Below are positions 15,778 to 24,402 of a stretch of 64,000 nt of DNA, piece by piece. The stretch lies in NCBI RefSeq assembly GCF_009928525.1, contig NZ_JAABOK010000003.1, positions 124,001-188,000 on the forward strand. The letters run 5' to 3'. The notes beneath the pieces are model-generated. The model searched no databases and was not told where the DNA came from. It saw nothing but the letters and a program-made list of their open reading frames with translations. A program made the position numbers and the translations under genes. How positions within the stretch are numbered: position 1 is the stretch's first letter; each line of letters opens with the position of its first letter. The stretch is from Chitinophaga solisilvae. Its GTDB lineage: Bacteria > Bacteroidota > Bacteroidia > Chitinophagales > Chitinophagaceae.

Positions 15778-16902
15778 ATGGAACTTCAGCACTTATATGA
15801 GAAGGCGCAGCAATTCGGATTTCTGACAGCGGAAGAAGGGGTATTTATGTTTGAAAATGCCCCCCTGGCGGAGCTGATGCAGATTGCCAACGAATTACGC
15901 AAGCAGCAGGTGCCGCACGGGAAGGTGACCTGGCAGATAGACAGAAACGTGAACACGACCAACGTGTGCACGGCCAACTGTAAGTTTTGTAATTTTTACC
16001 GTATCCCGGGACATGCCGAAGCATATATCACAGAGATAGATGAGTACAAGCGTAAAATCGAAGAGACCCTGAAGTACGGCGGCGACCAGCTGCTGCTGCA
16101 GGGAGGGCATCATCCGGAGCTGGGACTCAGCTTTTATACCAACCTTTTCAGGGAACTGAAGAAGTTATATCCTGCACTCAGGCTGCACACCCTCGGGCCC
16201 CCCGAAGTGGCACATATCACCAAACTGGAGAAAAGCACCCACCTGGAAGTGCTGCGCGCACTTCAGGAAGCTGGTATGGACAGCCTGCCGGGCGCAGGCG
16301 CAGAAATCCTTAATGACCGCGTACGCCGCCTCATTTCCAAGGGAAAATGCGGCGCCCAGGAGTGGCTGGACGTTATGCGGGCTGCCCACAAACTGAATAT
16401 TGCCTCCTCTGCTACCATGATGTTCGGACACGTAGAAACCGTACTGGAGCGCTTCGAACACCTGGTAGACATCCGTCAGGTACAGAGTGAAAAACCGGAA
16501 GGCCACTATGGCTTTACCGCCTTCATTCCATGGACCTTCCAGGACGTAGATACCCTGCTGGCAAAGATCCGCGGCGTTCACAACATGACCACCGCCGAAG
16601 AATATATCCGCATGATCGCCATGAGCCGTATCATGCTGCCTAACATCAAAAATATCCAGGCCTCCTGGCTTACCGTAGGTAAACAGGTAGCCCAGCTCTG
16701 CCTGCATGCCGGCGCCAACGATTTCGGTTCCATCATGATCGAAGAAAACGTGGTAAGCGCCGCCGGCGCTCCTCACCGCTTCACCTACCGCTCCATGCAG
16801 GAAGCTATCCGTGAAGCCGGTTTCGAACCGCAACTCCGTACACAACTATACCAGTTCCGCGATATACCGGCGTCTATTCAGGAACAGGTTATTAACTATT
16901 AA
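15778..16902 (+). CDS. mqnC: cyclic dehypoxanthinylfutalosine synthase (radical SAM)
   Basis: This 374-residue protein carries the radical SAM CxxxCxxC in NVCTANCKFCNFYR (Cys64, Cys68, Cys71). The preceding QIDRNVNTTNVC and following GGDQLLLQGGHHPELGLSFYTNLFRELK are typical of MqnC rather than MqnE or CofH. MqnC closes the naphthalene precursor ring in the futalosine pathway to menaquinone, the quinone that would feed the cbb3 oxidase encoded at 37-40 kb. The other mqn genes are not in the window. The stop codon TAA is the first three bases of the palindrome at 16900. Confidence 0.9.
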   Translation: MELQHLYEKAQQFGFLTAEEGVFMFENAPLAELMQIANELRKQQVPHGKVTWQIDRNVNTTNVCTANCKFCNFYRIPGHAEAYITEIDEYKRKIEETLKYGGDQLLLQGGHHPELGLSFYTNLFRELKKLYPALRLHTLGPPEVAHITKLEKSTHLEVLRALQEAGMDSLPGAGAEILNDRVRRLISKGKCGAQEWLDVMRAAHKLNIASSATMMFGHVETVLERFEHLVDIRQVQSEKPEGHYGFTAFIPWTFQDVDTLLAKIRGVHNMTTAEEYIRMIAMSRIMLPNIKNIQASWLTVGKQVAQLCLHAGANDFGSIMIEENVVSAAGAPHRFTYRSMQEAIREAGFEPQLRTQLYQFRDIPASIQEQVINY

Positions 16903-17046
16903 TTACGAATTATTAATTACGAATTACGAATGTAGAAGCGAAGAATAAAACGAAGATTAAAGGTGATAACTATAAAACATCACCTTTAATCTTCGTTTTA
17001 TTCTTCGCTTCTACATTCGTAATTCGTAATTAATAATTCGTAATTA
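16900..17046. repeat. family A long palindrome, 68-bp perfect arms
   Basis: Arms at 16900-16967 and 16979-17046 are perfect reverse complements with an 11-base loop; this is the longest perfect copy in the window. It carries an extra ATTATT-containing unit in the outer arm, and the mirror of that unit is present in the other arm. The core GAAGCGAAGA is followed by AATAAAACGAAG. Its first three bases are the mqnC stop codon. Confidence 0.97.
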
Positions 17047-17118
17047 TTTGTTAAAGTGCTCCCTGCCCTGTTACAATCCCCTCCTTATTCCGTCTAACAG
17101 GTGTAACCAATCAATAAC

Positions 17119-17126
17119 AAAGGAGG
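17119..17126 (+). promoter_or_regulatory. strong Shine-Dalgarno sequence
   Basis: AAAGGAGG lies 4 bases before the ATG of the lipoprotein gene. Most genes in this window have no recognisable Shine-Dalgarno, as usual in Bacteroidota, so this one stands out and may mark high translation. Confidence 0.6.
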
Positions 17127-17130
17127 GACC

Positions 17131-17760
17131 ATGAAAAAGCTGGGTTTATTAATGGCAGGTATAGCGATGGTGGCTATGACGGCCTGCACAAGCACTAAAT
17201 TAACTTCATCCTGGCGCGCGAATGATGCGCCGCAGATACAGAAAGATAACAAGGTAATGGTAATGGCACTGGTTCCGGCGAGAGACAGATCGCTCAGGAG
17301 TCAGATGGAGAACTTTACCGTTAATGAACTGAGGAGAAAGGGCTATAACGCCGTATCAGCCCTACAGGAGTACGGTCCGCAGCAGTTTGGTAAACTGGGC
17401 GAGAAACAGGCTGTTGACAGGCTTAAAGGCAGTAATGTAAATCAGGTATTGACCATCGTAATGGTGGATAAAGCCAGGGAAAGGAATTTCGTTCCGGGTA
17501 ACATGTATTCACCGTATGGTTATTACGGTTTCTGGCCGTATTACTCCCGCTGGTATTCCAATATTTATTCTCCCGGATACTACACCTACAATACCAATTA
17601 TCAGTGGGAAGGCAATCTGTACGATATTTCCAGCGGCCAGCTACTGTATTCCGTGCAATCCAGATCATTTGATCCGCCAAGCACCGAAAGAATGGCTGTA
17701 CTCTTTGCACAGCAGGTGGTGAAGGATATGGGGAAACAGCAGATACTGGCGCGGAATTAA
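17131..17760 (+). CDS. DUF4136-like lipoprotein, Tyr-rich
   Basis: This 209-residue protein has a lipoprotein signal, MKKLGLLMAGIAMVAMTAC, with lipidated Cys19. The N-terminal part, CTSTKLTSSWRAND and VMVMALVPARDRSLRSQMEN, resembles DUF4136-type lipoproteins. A Tyr/Pro/Trp-rich segment around YGYYGFWPYYSRWYSN is followed by WEGNLYDISSGQLLYSVQSRSFDP. The start is preceded by AAAGGAGG at 17119-17126, an unusually strong Shine-Dalgarno for this phylum. Both ends of the gene border palindromes, and its TAA stop overlaps the element at 17759. The function is unknown. Confidence 0.75.
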   Translation: MKKLGLLMAGIAMVAMTACTSTKLTSSWRANDAPQIQKDNKVMVMALVPARDRSLRSQMENFTVNELRRKGYNAVSALQEYGPQQFGKLGEKQAVDRLKGSNVNQVLTIVMVDKARERNFVPGNMYSPYGYYGFWPYYSRWYSNIYSPGYYTYNTNYQWEGNLYDISSGQLLYSVQSRSFDPPSTERMAVLFAQQVVKDMGKQQILARN

Positions 17761-17901
17761 TTACGAATTACGAATGATGAATTGCGGGTTACAGGCGAAG
17801 AACAAAACGAAGATTAGAGGGAATAATTATTATTTACCCATTTTAATATTCGTTTTGTTCTTCGCCTGTAACCCGCAATTCATCATTCGTAATTCGTAAT
17901 T
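17759..17901. repeat. family A long palindrome, 53-bp perfect arms
   Basis: Arms at 17759-17811 and 17849-17901 are perfect reverse complements with a 37-base loop. It differs from other copies in having a GATGAATTGCGGGTTACAG stretch between the outer arm and the GCGAAGA core, and that stretch is mirrored in the other arm. Its first bases overlap the TAA of the lipoprotein gene. Confidence 0.97.
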
Positions 17902-17937
17902 TTCTTCGTAGGTTTATCCCCATTATTCCAGCCATTT

Positions 17938-18480
17938 ATGTTAGAAGTTCCGGTTAATGAAGATATTATGCTGCGGCAGTTACAGCCCGCAGATGCTCCT
18001 TTGGTATATAAGCAGCTGGACAGTTCCCGGAAAAGTCTCCGTAAGTTTTTACCGTGGGTAGATTACAATACCAGTGAAGAGCACAGTTTGCGTTTTATTC
18101 AGATGATGTTGCGGAAGGCAGAAGATCAGGAGGCGATAGCGCTGGGTATCTGGTATAAGGGAGTGCTTTGCGGAGTGATGGATCTGCATGACTGGGATCA
18201 TCAGTTACACAAGGTGGAAATAGGTTATTGGGTAGGAGAGTCATTTCAGGGGAAGGGTATTGCCACCAAGGCATGCCGGGCGCTGGTAACTTACGCATTT
18301 AAAAAACTGCGTCTGAATAAAATTGAAATTCACTTTATGTTACAGAATGAACGTAGCGGGCAAATCCCTATCAAGCTGGGATTTACCCGGGAAGGTATAC
18401 TGCGGCATAATGCCAAGCTACACGGTCAGTTTGTGGACATTGTAGTGATGGGTGTATTGCGGCAGGACTGGAAGTTCTAA
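17938..18480 (+). CDS. GNAT family N-acetyltransferase
   Basis: This 180-residue protein has KVEIGYWVGESFQGKGIATKACRALV, the acetyl-CoA binding motif A, and ERSGQIPIKLGFTREGILRHNAKLHGQFVDIVVMG, the end typical of the RimJ/RimL ribosomal N-acetyltransferase group. The opening LEVPVNEDIMLRQLQPADAPLVYKQLD fits the same group, so acetylation of a ribosomal protein or small amine is likely. The target cannot be read from sequence. Its last 4 bases overlap the convergent permease gene, with no terminator between them. Confidence 0.88.
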   Translation: MLEVPVNEDIMLRQLQPADAPLVYKQLDSSRKSLRKFLPWVDYNTSEEHSLRFIQMMLRKAEDQEAIALGIWYKGVLCGVMDLHDWDHQLHKVEIGYWVGESFQGKGIATKACRALVTYAFKKLRLNKIEIHFMLQNERSGQIPIKLGFTREGILRHNAKLHGQFVDIVVMGVLRQDWKF

Positions 18481-19946
18481 CGTTCCTGCTGCCGGTCCGG
18501 AAGGGTATTACGGACTTTACTGTTCTTTTTACTGTAGCCATAGTATATTACCATACCGATAGCCATCCAGATGATGAGGCGCAGCCAGGTATCTGCCGGC
18601 AGGGATATCATCATGGCCACACAACTGAGAATACCCATAGCCGGAACAAAGGGTACCCACGGCGTTTTAAAGGCGCGGGGCGCATCCGGAGATTTATACC
18701 GCAGCACCCATACTCCGGCACAAACGATGACGAAAGCCAGCAGAGTGCCTATGCTGGTCATCTCTCCCACTACCTTCAGCGGTACCAGCGCCGCAAACAG
18801 ACTGATAAAAACACAGAAGAGGATATTGGACTTCCAGGGTGTGCGGAAGCGCGGATGTATGTCTGAGAAGATCTTTGGCAGCAGGCCGTCTTTCGACATG
18901 GCATAGAATACGCGGGACTGGCCCCAGAGGTCTACCATGATAACCGACGTATAGCCGATAACGATAGCAAGCACTACTACCTGTCCCAGCCACAGATAAG
19001 GCGTATGGGAGATGGCAATAGCTACCGGCGCGCCGCTGTTTTTGAATTCAGTATAGGGCGCCAGGCCTGTCATCACATAGGAGAAGAGTATAAAGAGTAC
19101 GGTGCAGATGGCCAGGGAACCCAGAATACCGATAGGCATATTGCGCTTCGGATTTTTTACCTCCTGGGCGGCAGTACTTACAATATCGAATCCCAGGAAA
19201 ACGAAAAATACCACTCCTGCTCCCCGTAGTACGCCAGACCAGCCAAACTCCCCGAAAGTACCGGTGTTGGCAGGAATATAAGGGATGTGGTTAGCCGGCT
19301 GTATATAGCTCCAGCCCAGGGCAATAAAAACCAGCACCACGCCTACTTTCAGGGATACTACCACCGCATTCCAGATAGCGGAGCCTTTGGTGCCCCTGAT
19401 CAGTACCAGCGACATCAGCACAATCACCAGCGCTGCGGGCAGGTTGAAGAGGCCGTGCGTTACGGTGCCATCCGCCAGCTTGAACGTTTCAAAGGGAGAA
19501 TGCACCAGCTGCGGCGGGAGGTGAATATTATAGCCTGCAAGGAACGCCACGAGGTAGTTGGACCAGCTGATGGCTACGGTAGCTGCACCGACGGAGAATT
19601 CCAATACGAGGTCCCACCCGATGATCCAGGCGAAAAGCTCTCCCATAGTGGTATAGGCGTAGGTGTAGGCGCTGCCGGCGATGGGTATCATGGAGGCAAA
19701 TTCCGCATAGCAGAGACCTGCAAATGCACAGCCGATGGCCGCTATCACAAACGAAATGGTTACTGCCGGTCCGGCGTGATTGCCGGCCGCCAGGCCTGTT
19801 AATGAAAACAGCCCCGCGCCGATGATAACGCCTAATCCCAGCATCACCAGCTGAAATCCACTCAGGGAACGCTTCAGGCTATTGTCGCCTTCTTCCTGAG
19901 ATTCCTTTAACAGCCATGATAGTGGCTTTTTATAATATTCTCCCAT
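18477..19946 (-). CDS. APC family amino acid permease
   Basis: This 489-residue inner-membrane protein has about twelve hydrophobic segments. The first, MLGLGVIIGAGLFSLTGLAAG, holds the GxGIG-like loop that binds the amino acid backbone in APC transporters. FAGLCYAEFASMIPIAGSAYTYAYTTMGE follows as in the cationic amino acid transporter (CAT/YfnA) branch, which commonly moves basic or branched substrates by proton coupling. Substrate is an inference from family only. The promoter candidate is at 19981-19988. The gene is convergent with a GNAT, overlapping it by 4 bases. Confidence 0.9.
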   Translation of the reverse strand: MGEYYKKPLSWLLKESQEEGDNSLKRSLSGFQLVMLGLGVIIGAGLFSLTGLAAGNHAGPAVTISFVIAAIGCAFAGLCYAEFASMIPIAGSAYTYAYTTMGELFAWIIGWDLVLEFSVGAATVAISWSNYLVAFLAGYNIHLPPQLVHSPFETFKLADGTVTHGLFNLPAALVIVLMSLVLIRGTKGSAIWNAVVVSLKVGVVLVFIALGWSYIQPANHIPYIPANTGTFGEFGWSGVLRGAGVVFFVFLGFDIVSTAAQEVKNPKRNMPIGILGSLAICTVLFILFSYVMTGLAPYTEFKNSGAPVAIAISHTPYLWLGQVVVLAIVIGYTSVIMVDLWGQSRVFYAMSKDGLLPKIFSDIHPRFRTPWKSNILFCVFISLFAALVPLKVVGEMTSIGTLLAFVIVCAGVWVLRYKSPDAPRAFKTPWVPFVPAMGILSCVAMMISLPADTWLRLIIWMAIGMVIYYGYSKKNSKVRNTLPDRQQER

Positions 19947-19980
19947 GAATACTCTACTTGTTTTGTGGACTAATTGCCGG

Positions 19981-19988
19981 CAAAAGTA
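19981..19988 (-). promoter_or_regulatory. candidate -7 promoter element for the APC permease
   Basis: The minus strand reads TACTTTTG, matching TAnnTTTG, 34 bases before the start at 19946. A TTG on the same strand (20005-20007) is spaced 16 bases away, shorter than the usual 19-22. Confidence 0.4.
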
Positions 19989-20017
19989 GTGGAAAATGTA
20001 ATAACAATGAAAAAAAG

Positions 20018-20911
20018 CTAAGCGATATCGCAGATACGGATAGCCTGTCTCAGAGAGGCTATTTTATCTGTATGGGAAGGAATAAATTCCTGTGCTACGT
20101 AGCCTTTGAAGCCTGTCTCGTAAATCGCTTTCATAATAGCCGGGTAATACAGTTCCTGCGTTTCATCGATCTCATTACGTCCCGGTACACCGCCGGTATG
20201 ATAATGGGCGATGAAGGCGTGATTATCGCGGATATTACGGATTACATCCCCCTCCATGATCTGCATGTGGTAAATATCGTACAGCAGTTTAAAATTTTCA
20301 GAACCTACTGATTTACAGAGCGCTACTCCCCAGGCAGTATGATCGCACTGGTAATCGTGGTGATCTACCTTGCTGTTGAGCAGCTCCATTACCAGGGTTA
20401 CCTTTTTCTTTTCCGCGTAACTGATGATACGTTGAAGTCCTCTGGTACAGTTTTCAATACCTTGCTGGGCATCCATACCATTGCTGTTGCCGGAAAAGCA
20501 TATCAGGTTGCGGAAGCCGGCTTTGGCAGTTTCGTCTATATAATACCTGAAATATTCCTCCAGTTTATCATGGTGGGCAAGGGTGTTGAATCCCTTTGTG
20601 ATACCCCATTCAGGGCCATTGCTGGCCACCATGGCGCATGTCATATCATGTTTTTTCAGGATGGCGAAATCTTTGGGCGCCACCAGGTCGATAGAAGGGA
20701 TGCCTATTTTTTTGGCTGCCCGGCACAATTGCTCCAGGGGAATGTCGTAACACCAGGCGCAAACAGAATGGTTGATTTTTCCCTTCAGGGCCTCTCCTAC
20801 TGTCAGATCGTGTGCTGCAACACGGTTGGAGAGCGATGATAACGCAGTGGATGCCAATGCCATAGTAGCTGCTTTTTTGATCATATCGCGGCGTGAGTTT
20901 TCCTCGTGCAT
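20018..20911 (-). CDS. Tat-exported TIM-barrel isomerase, hydroxypyruvate isomerase-like
   Basis: This 297-residue protein starts with a twin-arginine signal (NSRRDMIKKAATMALASTALS). The mature part is a sugar-phosphate isomerase/epimerase (AP endonuclease 2 type) barrel, close to hydroxypyruvate isomerase: GIPSIDLV, VTLVMELLNSKVDHHDYQCDH, KLLYDIYHMQIMEGDV, HYHTGGVPGRNEID and VAQEFIP. The acidic and His residues in ELLNS, DIYHMQ, HTGG and QEF form the expected divalent metal site. Export to the periplasm suggests action on an imported sugar derivative. No sugar utilisation genes are adjacent, so the substrate is open. Confidence 0.82.
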   Translation of the reverse strand: MHEENSRRDMIKKAATMALASTALSSLSNRVAAHDLTVGEALKGKINHSVCAWCYDIPLEQLCRAAKKIGIPSIDLVAPKDFAILKKHDMTCAMVASNGPEWGITKGFNTLAHHDKLEEYFRYYIDETAKAGFRNLICFSGNSNGMDAQQGIENCTRGLQRIISYAEKKKVTLVMELLNSKVDHHDYQCDHTAWGVALCKSVGSENFKLLYDIYHMQIMEGDVIRNIRDNHAFIAHYHTGGVPGRNEIDETQELYYPAIMKAIYETGFKGYVAQEFIPSHTDKIASLRQAIRICDIA

Positions 20912-20974
20912 AAGATATATTGCTTTAAACGGGCCTGAATTTAACGGAATTTAAGATCAGTTGCAAGCTGCTTA

Positions 20975-20988
20975 ACGTATATATACGT
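20975..20988. promoter_or_regulatory. 14-bp palindrome in a divergent promoter region
   Basis: ACGTATATATACGT is a perfect palindrome in the gap between the divergent isomerase-like and membrane protein genes. It is a plausible operator, without a linked regulator. Confidence 0.3.
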
Positions 20989-21036
20989 AAAAGGCTTTTT
21001 GCGTGGCAACCGTAAGTCCGGACCTGCGTTTATACG

Positions 21037-21044
21037 TACCTTTG
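21037..21044 (+). promoter_or_regulatory. candidate -7 promoter element
   Basis: TACCTTTG matches TAnnTTTG 58 bases before the ATG at 21103, on the side of the small membrane protein gene. Confidence 0.4.
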
Positions 21045-21102
21045 TATCAGGATGACTATTTTGGTAAGTTATTTGTTTAAATATTGAAAAGCGGAGGTTG
21101 AT

Positions 21103-21387
21103 ATGGAAAAAAAATATACTCCCAGTTTATGGATCTGCATAGTGATGGATCTCCTAGGGTGCGCCAGTTATGCAGTCCCCGTTTTAGGCGATGTCAGCGA
21201 TGTAATCTGGGCGCCGATTTCAGCTATTATCTTCTATCGCATGTTTGGCGGCTCCATCGGAACATTCGGCAGCGCCTTCAACTTCATGGAAGAGTTATTC
21301 CCCGGAACAGATTTTATTCCCACCTTCACCCTCGCCTGGGTCGTAAAACGCATCTGGGCGGCGCGCAGGCAACCCTCTTCCATTTGA
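21103..21387 (+). CDS. small integral membrane protein of unknown function
   Basis: This 94-residue protein has a hydrophobic first half (SLWICIVMDLLGCASYAVPVLGDVSDVIWAPISAIIFYRMFGG) and a second hydrophobic stretch (FIPTFTLAWVVKRIWAARR), so it probably spans the inner membrane two to three times. The buried Asp residues in VLGDVSDVIWAP and the FMEELFPGTDFIPTFTLAW words recur in uncharacterised Bacteroidota membrane proteins. The function is unknown. A promoter candidate precedes it, and a family B palindrome begins in its TGA stop codon. Confidence 0.65.
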   Translation: MEKKYTPSLWICIVMDLLGCASYAVPVLGDVSDVIWAPISAIIFYRMFGGSIGTFGSAFNFMEELFPGTDFIPTFTLAWVVKRIWAARRQPSSI

Positions 21388-21503
21388 TTATTTAATCATT
21401 TGAGATTTAGTTATTTAAAAATGCAGCGAAGACATTCGCGAATACGTTCGCAACAATCTTCGCTGCATTTTTAAATAACCAAATCTCAAATAACTACATA
21501 ACT
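21386..21503. repeat. family B long palindrome
   Basis: The outer arms pair with several mismatches and the inner TTATTTAAAAATGCAGCGAAGA pairs perfectly. The A-for-G variant (TTTAAAAATG) is present in both arms of this copy. The interior is GCGAATACGTTCGCAAC, the same orientation as the copy at 9019. It separates two convergent genes. Confidence 0.92.
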
Positions 21504-21509
21504 ACATGA

Positions 21510-24356
21510 TCAGAAGTGGCGGAAGCCCGCTCCTCCTCCTCTCATGAAGCGCATACCGCCGCGTTCTCCGTTGCGGGTATTACCGCCGAATTTATTCAGG
21601 AAGTAGGTGAAGCTCACCATGAAGTATTGCTGCAGTACATTGGATTGTACGTCTTCGATATAGTTGTCGCTTACATTGCGGGAAACGCTTACATACTGGC
21701 GCAGCAGGTCAAAGCCCTGTATTTTGATCATACCCTGTTTTTTCGGGAATACATACTTGGCAATGTTGGCGTTCCACATGGTGGAGGTAAGGTTGTAACC
21801 CGTTGTGCGCCCGCGGTTCAGCGTACAGGTAATATCGCTGCCGGCCATGAATCCTAAAGGCAGATTGAAGTTGAAATCAAGATTAAAATTGTAATCCAGG
21901 TAACGTGTATTCTGTGAGGTAGGTAACGTATAGGTGGTGGCGTTATAGTTAACACCTGCACCTAAAGCCACATCCAGCAGTTCTTTATAGGAATAGCTCA
22001 CATTGAAGTTCTGCGACAGCTGCAGTGAGTTGCTGTAGTTGAGCGTGCCCTGCGTCATGTTCACATCCCGGCTGTAGGCAACAACGGTACTGCTGTTCAG
22101 GTTCTGGCCTGGCGTTTTGGACAAGGGAATGGAATTGTGTACCATACCCCGCAGACTAAAATACCCGTTCACATTGACAGGTTTGCTGAACTGCTTTCCT
22201 GTGGCGGTATCCAGCCTGGTGGAGTTGACAATTTTATTGCTTCCGAAGGATGCGCTCAGGGATGAGAACATTCCCCTGAAAGTAACGTTGTTAAACTGAT
22301 TATAGTTAATGTTCAGGTTGTTGTTGAAAGACGGCTTCAGGTCCGGGTTACCCTGCTGTACGTACAAGGCATTGCTGTTATCCGGCACCGGCTGTAACTG
22401 CTGCACCGTAGGCTGCTGCGTGGTTCCGTTATAGTTTATCCGTAAGCGTTTGTTTTTTGCAAACGTATAGTTGAAGGATGCATTGGGAGCAAAGTTCAGC
22501 GTACGTTGCTGTATCAGGCTGTCTTTCTGCGTTCTGAAGGAAAAGGTATTATTATCCAGACTGTTGAAGAGGAAATTAATACCAATGGTATAGTCATACT
22601 TCAGTTTGGTGGTGCGTAAGGCAAGGCCCGCCTGCTGATTCAGGGTACTGTTGGTAAATTTATTACTAAGCGAATCGTTCAGCTGATCGTAATCATTTTT
22701 TCCATTATCAAAATCGTAGGTATACTTTTTACTGTTGCTGTTATACCTGGTAACGCCGTAATTCACTTCCAGGAAGCGATCTTTTGCAAGCGGTTCCGTA
22801 TACGTGAAATTAGCGCCCATACTGCTGCTCACCGAGTGTATGTCATTGCGCTGGTTGAACGTGGAAGAGCTGTCGTTGCTGAAGAAGTATACATTTGTTT
22901 TATTGAAGTTCTGCTGATCGTTGATGTTATTGCTGTAGGTAAGGTTCAGGCTCAGCGAGCGTCCCGGTTTGCGGAAGCGTTTCCTGAAAAGCAGGTTACC
23001 GTTGAGGTTCTGTGAATTTCCCTGTCCGTCATTGATGGTAGAACCTTTGTTGGTCGTGTCTTTATTGCTGTTGAGCGTAGCATAATCGCGGATGCTGTAG
23101 CTGCTGGCATTGGTAAAGGAATAGTTGGGGGTAAAAATGATGGAATGAAAGGAATCTATATTGTATTCAACACGAGCGGAGAAACGGTTGTTGCTGTTAT
23201 CCGTCTGCGACATATTGCTTTCGTTGTAGTAGGTGGTTCCGGTACTGGCAAATGTTTGACGGGATGTTTTCTGGGCAACATCTCTTTTGGTATCATTAAA
23301 GAAATAGTTTCCGCTGAAGATCACGTTTTTGCTGAAGTCCTGGCTGAAATTCAGGCCAGTGTTCCAGTTGCGGGTGATGCCGCCGTTGTTGCCTCCCCCG
23401 CCTAAGCCCTGAGATATAATCATTCTGCCGCCGCCGCGACCACCTCCTCCACGGCCTCCCCCTCCTCCTCCGGCGCTGCTGAAGGTCATCTGGTCCTGCA
23501 TGGAGTAGCCCATATTGTTGATATTATTACCCCCGCCAAGCAGCGACATCTGCTGGTTTTCGCGGAACCGGTTCAGGCTGAAGCTGCCCATAAAGCGGTC
23601 GTCGGTGCCATAGCCGGCCGTAGCGCGGCCAAACATACCTTTTCTTTTATCTTTCTTGATAACGATGTTGATAGCTTTTTCTGTCTGGCCATCATCTATC
23701 TGTGTGAACTGTGCCTGATCAGATTTTTTATCGATGACCTGTACTTTGTCAATGATATTGGCCGGAAGGTTCTTGGTAGCCAGTTTCGGGTCGTTGCCGA
23801 AGAAAGGTTTGCCATCTACCAGTACTTTGGTAACGGTTTCGCCATGTGCGGTAATGGCGCCGTCCTTATCTACCGTAACGCCGGGGAGTTTTTTCAGCAG
23901 GTCTTCCACCACAGCGTTCTCACGGGTTTTGAAGGCGTCTGCATTAAATTCCAGGGTATCTTTTTTTACCACGATCGGCGGTTTTTCATCAAGGATTTCT
24001 ACTGCGTTGAGGTTAACGCCTTTATGTTCCATGGTGATATTGCCGAGTGCAACCTGTTTGTTGTCGTTGCTGATCTGGATGGCTCTGTTGATGGTTTTAT
24101 ATCCCAGGAAGCTGATGTACAGCCGGTAGGAACCATCTGCGATGCCGGTGATTTCAAAGTTGCCCTTGTTATCGGTAATGGCAGTATTGGCAACAGTGGA
24201 GTCTTTGGCATGCAGCAGCACAACGGTGGCTGCAGGCATGGCTTCTTTGGTGGTCTGGTCGGTTAGCTGGCCTTTGATCTTTCCTTGTGACTGCTGTGCC
24301 TGGGCATGCATAAATCCCAAACACAGTACCAGCACGAGTTGTATAAGTTTCTTCAT
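21510..24356 (-). CDS. outer-membrane beta-barrel protein with carboxypeptidase-regulatory-like domain
   Basis: This 948-residue protein starts at 24356 (signal peptide MKKLIQLVLVLCLGFMHAQAQ). An N-terminal CarboxypepD_reg-like fold (GKIKGQLTDQTTKEAMPAATV) is followed by a TonB-receptor plug-like region (VVEDLLKKLPGVTVDKDGAITAHGETVTKVLVDGKPF) and a long barrel ending in an aromatic residue (GFRHF). It belongs to the TonB-dependent-receptor-like barrels that Bacteroidota pair with GLPGLI proteins. A glycine-rich insertion (around 23390-23480) of almost pure Gly/Arg sits near the start of the barrel. The gene follows the GLPGLI gene by 46 bases and is probably in one operon with it. Confidence 0.88.
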   Translation of the reverse strand: MKKLIQLVLVLCLGFMHAQAQQSQGKIKGQLTDQTTKEAMPAATVVLLHAKDSTVANTAITDNKGNFEITGIADGSYRLYISFLGYKTINRAIQISNDNKQVALGNITMEHKGVNLNAVEILDEKPPIVVKKDTLEFNADAFKTRENAVVEDLLKKLPGVTVDKDGAITAHGETVTKVLVDGKPFFGNDPKLATKNLPANIIDKVQVIDKKSDQAQFTQIDDGQTEKAINIVIKKDKRKGMFGRATAGYGTDDRFMGSFSLNRFRENQQMSLLGGGNNINNMGYSMQDQMTFSSAGGGGGGRGGGGRGGGRMIISQGLGGGGNNGGITRNWNTGLNFSQDFSKNVIFSGNYFFNDTKRDVAQKTSRQTFASTGTTYYNESNMSQTDNSNNRFSARVEYNIDSFHSIIFTPNYSFTNASSYSIRDYATLNSNKDTTNKGSTINDGQGNSQNLNGNLLFRKRFRKPGRSLSLNLTYSNNINDQQNFNKTNVYFFSNDSSSTFNQRNDIHSVSSSMGANFTYTEPLAKDRFLEVNYGVTRYNSNSKKYTYDFDNGKNDYDQLNDSLSNKFTNSTLNQQAGLALRTTKLKYDYTIGINFLFNSLDNNTFSFRTQKDSLIQQRTLNFAPNASFNYTFAKNKRLRINYNGTTQQPTVQQLQPVPDNSNALYVQQGNPDLKPSFNNNLNINYNQFNNVTFRGMFSSLSASFGSNKIVNSTRLDTATGKQFSKPVNVNGYFSLRGMVHNSIPLSKTPGQNLNSSTVVAYSRDVNMTQGTLNYSNSLQLSQNFNVSYSYKELLDVALGAGVNYNATTYTLPTSQNTRYLDYNFNLDFNFNLPLGFMAGSDITCTLNRGRTTGYNLTSTMWNANIAKYVFPKKQGMIKIQGFDLLRQYVSVSRNVSDNYIEDVQSNVLQQYFMVSFTYFLNKFGGNTRNGERGGMRFMRGGGAGFRHF

Positions 24357-24402
24357 AATGATGAGTCGCACGTAGGAGGTAAGATAGGATGAATTTATTC
24401 AA

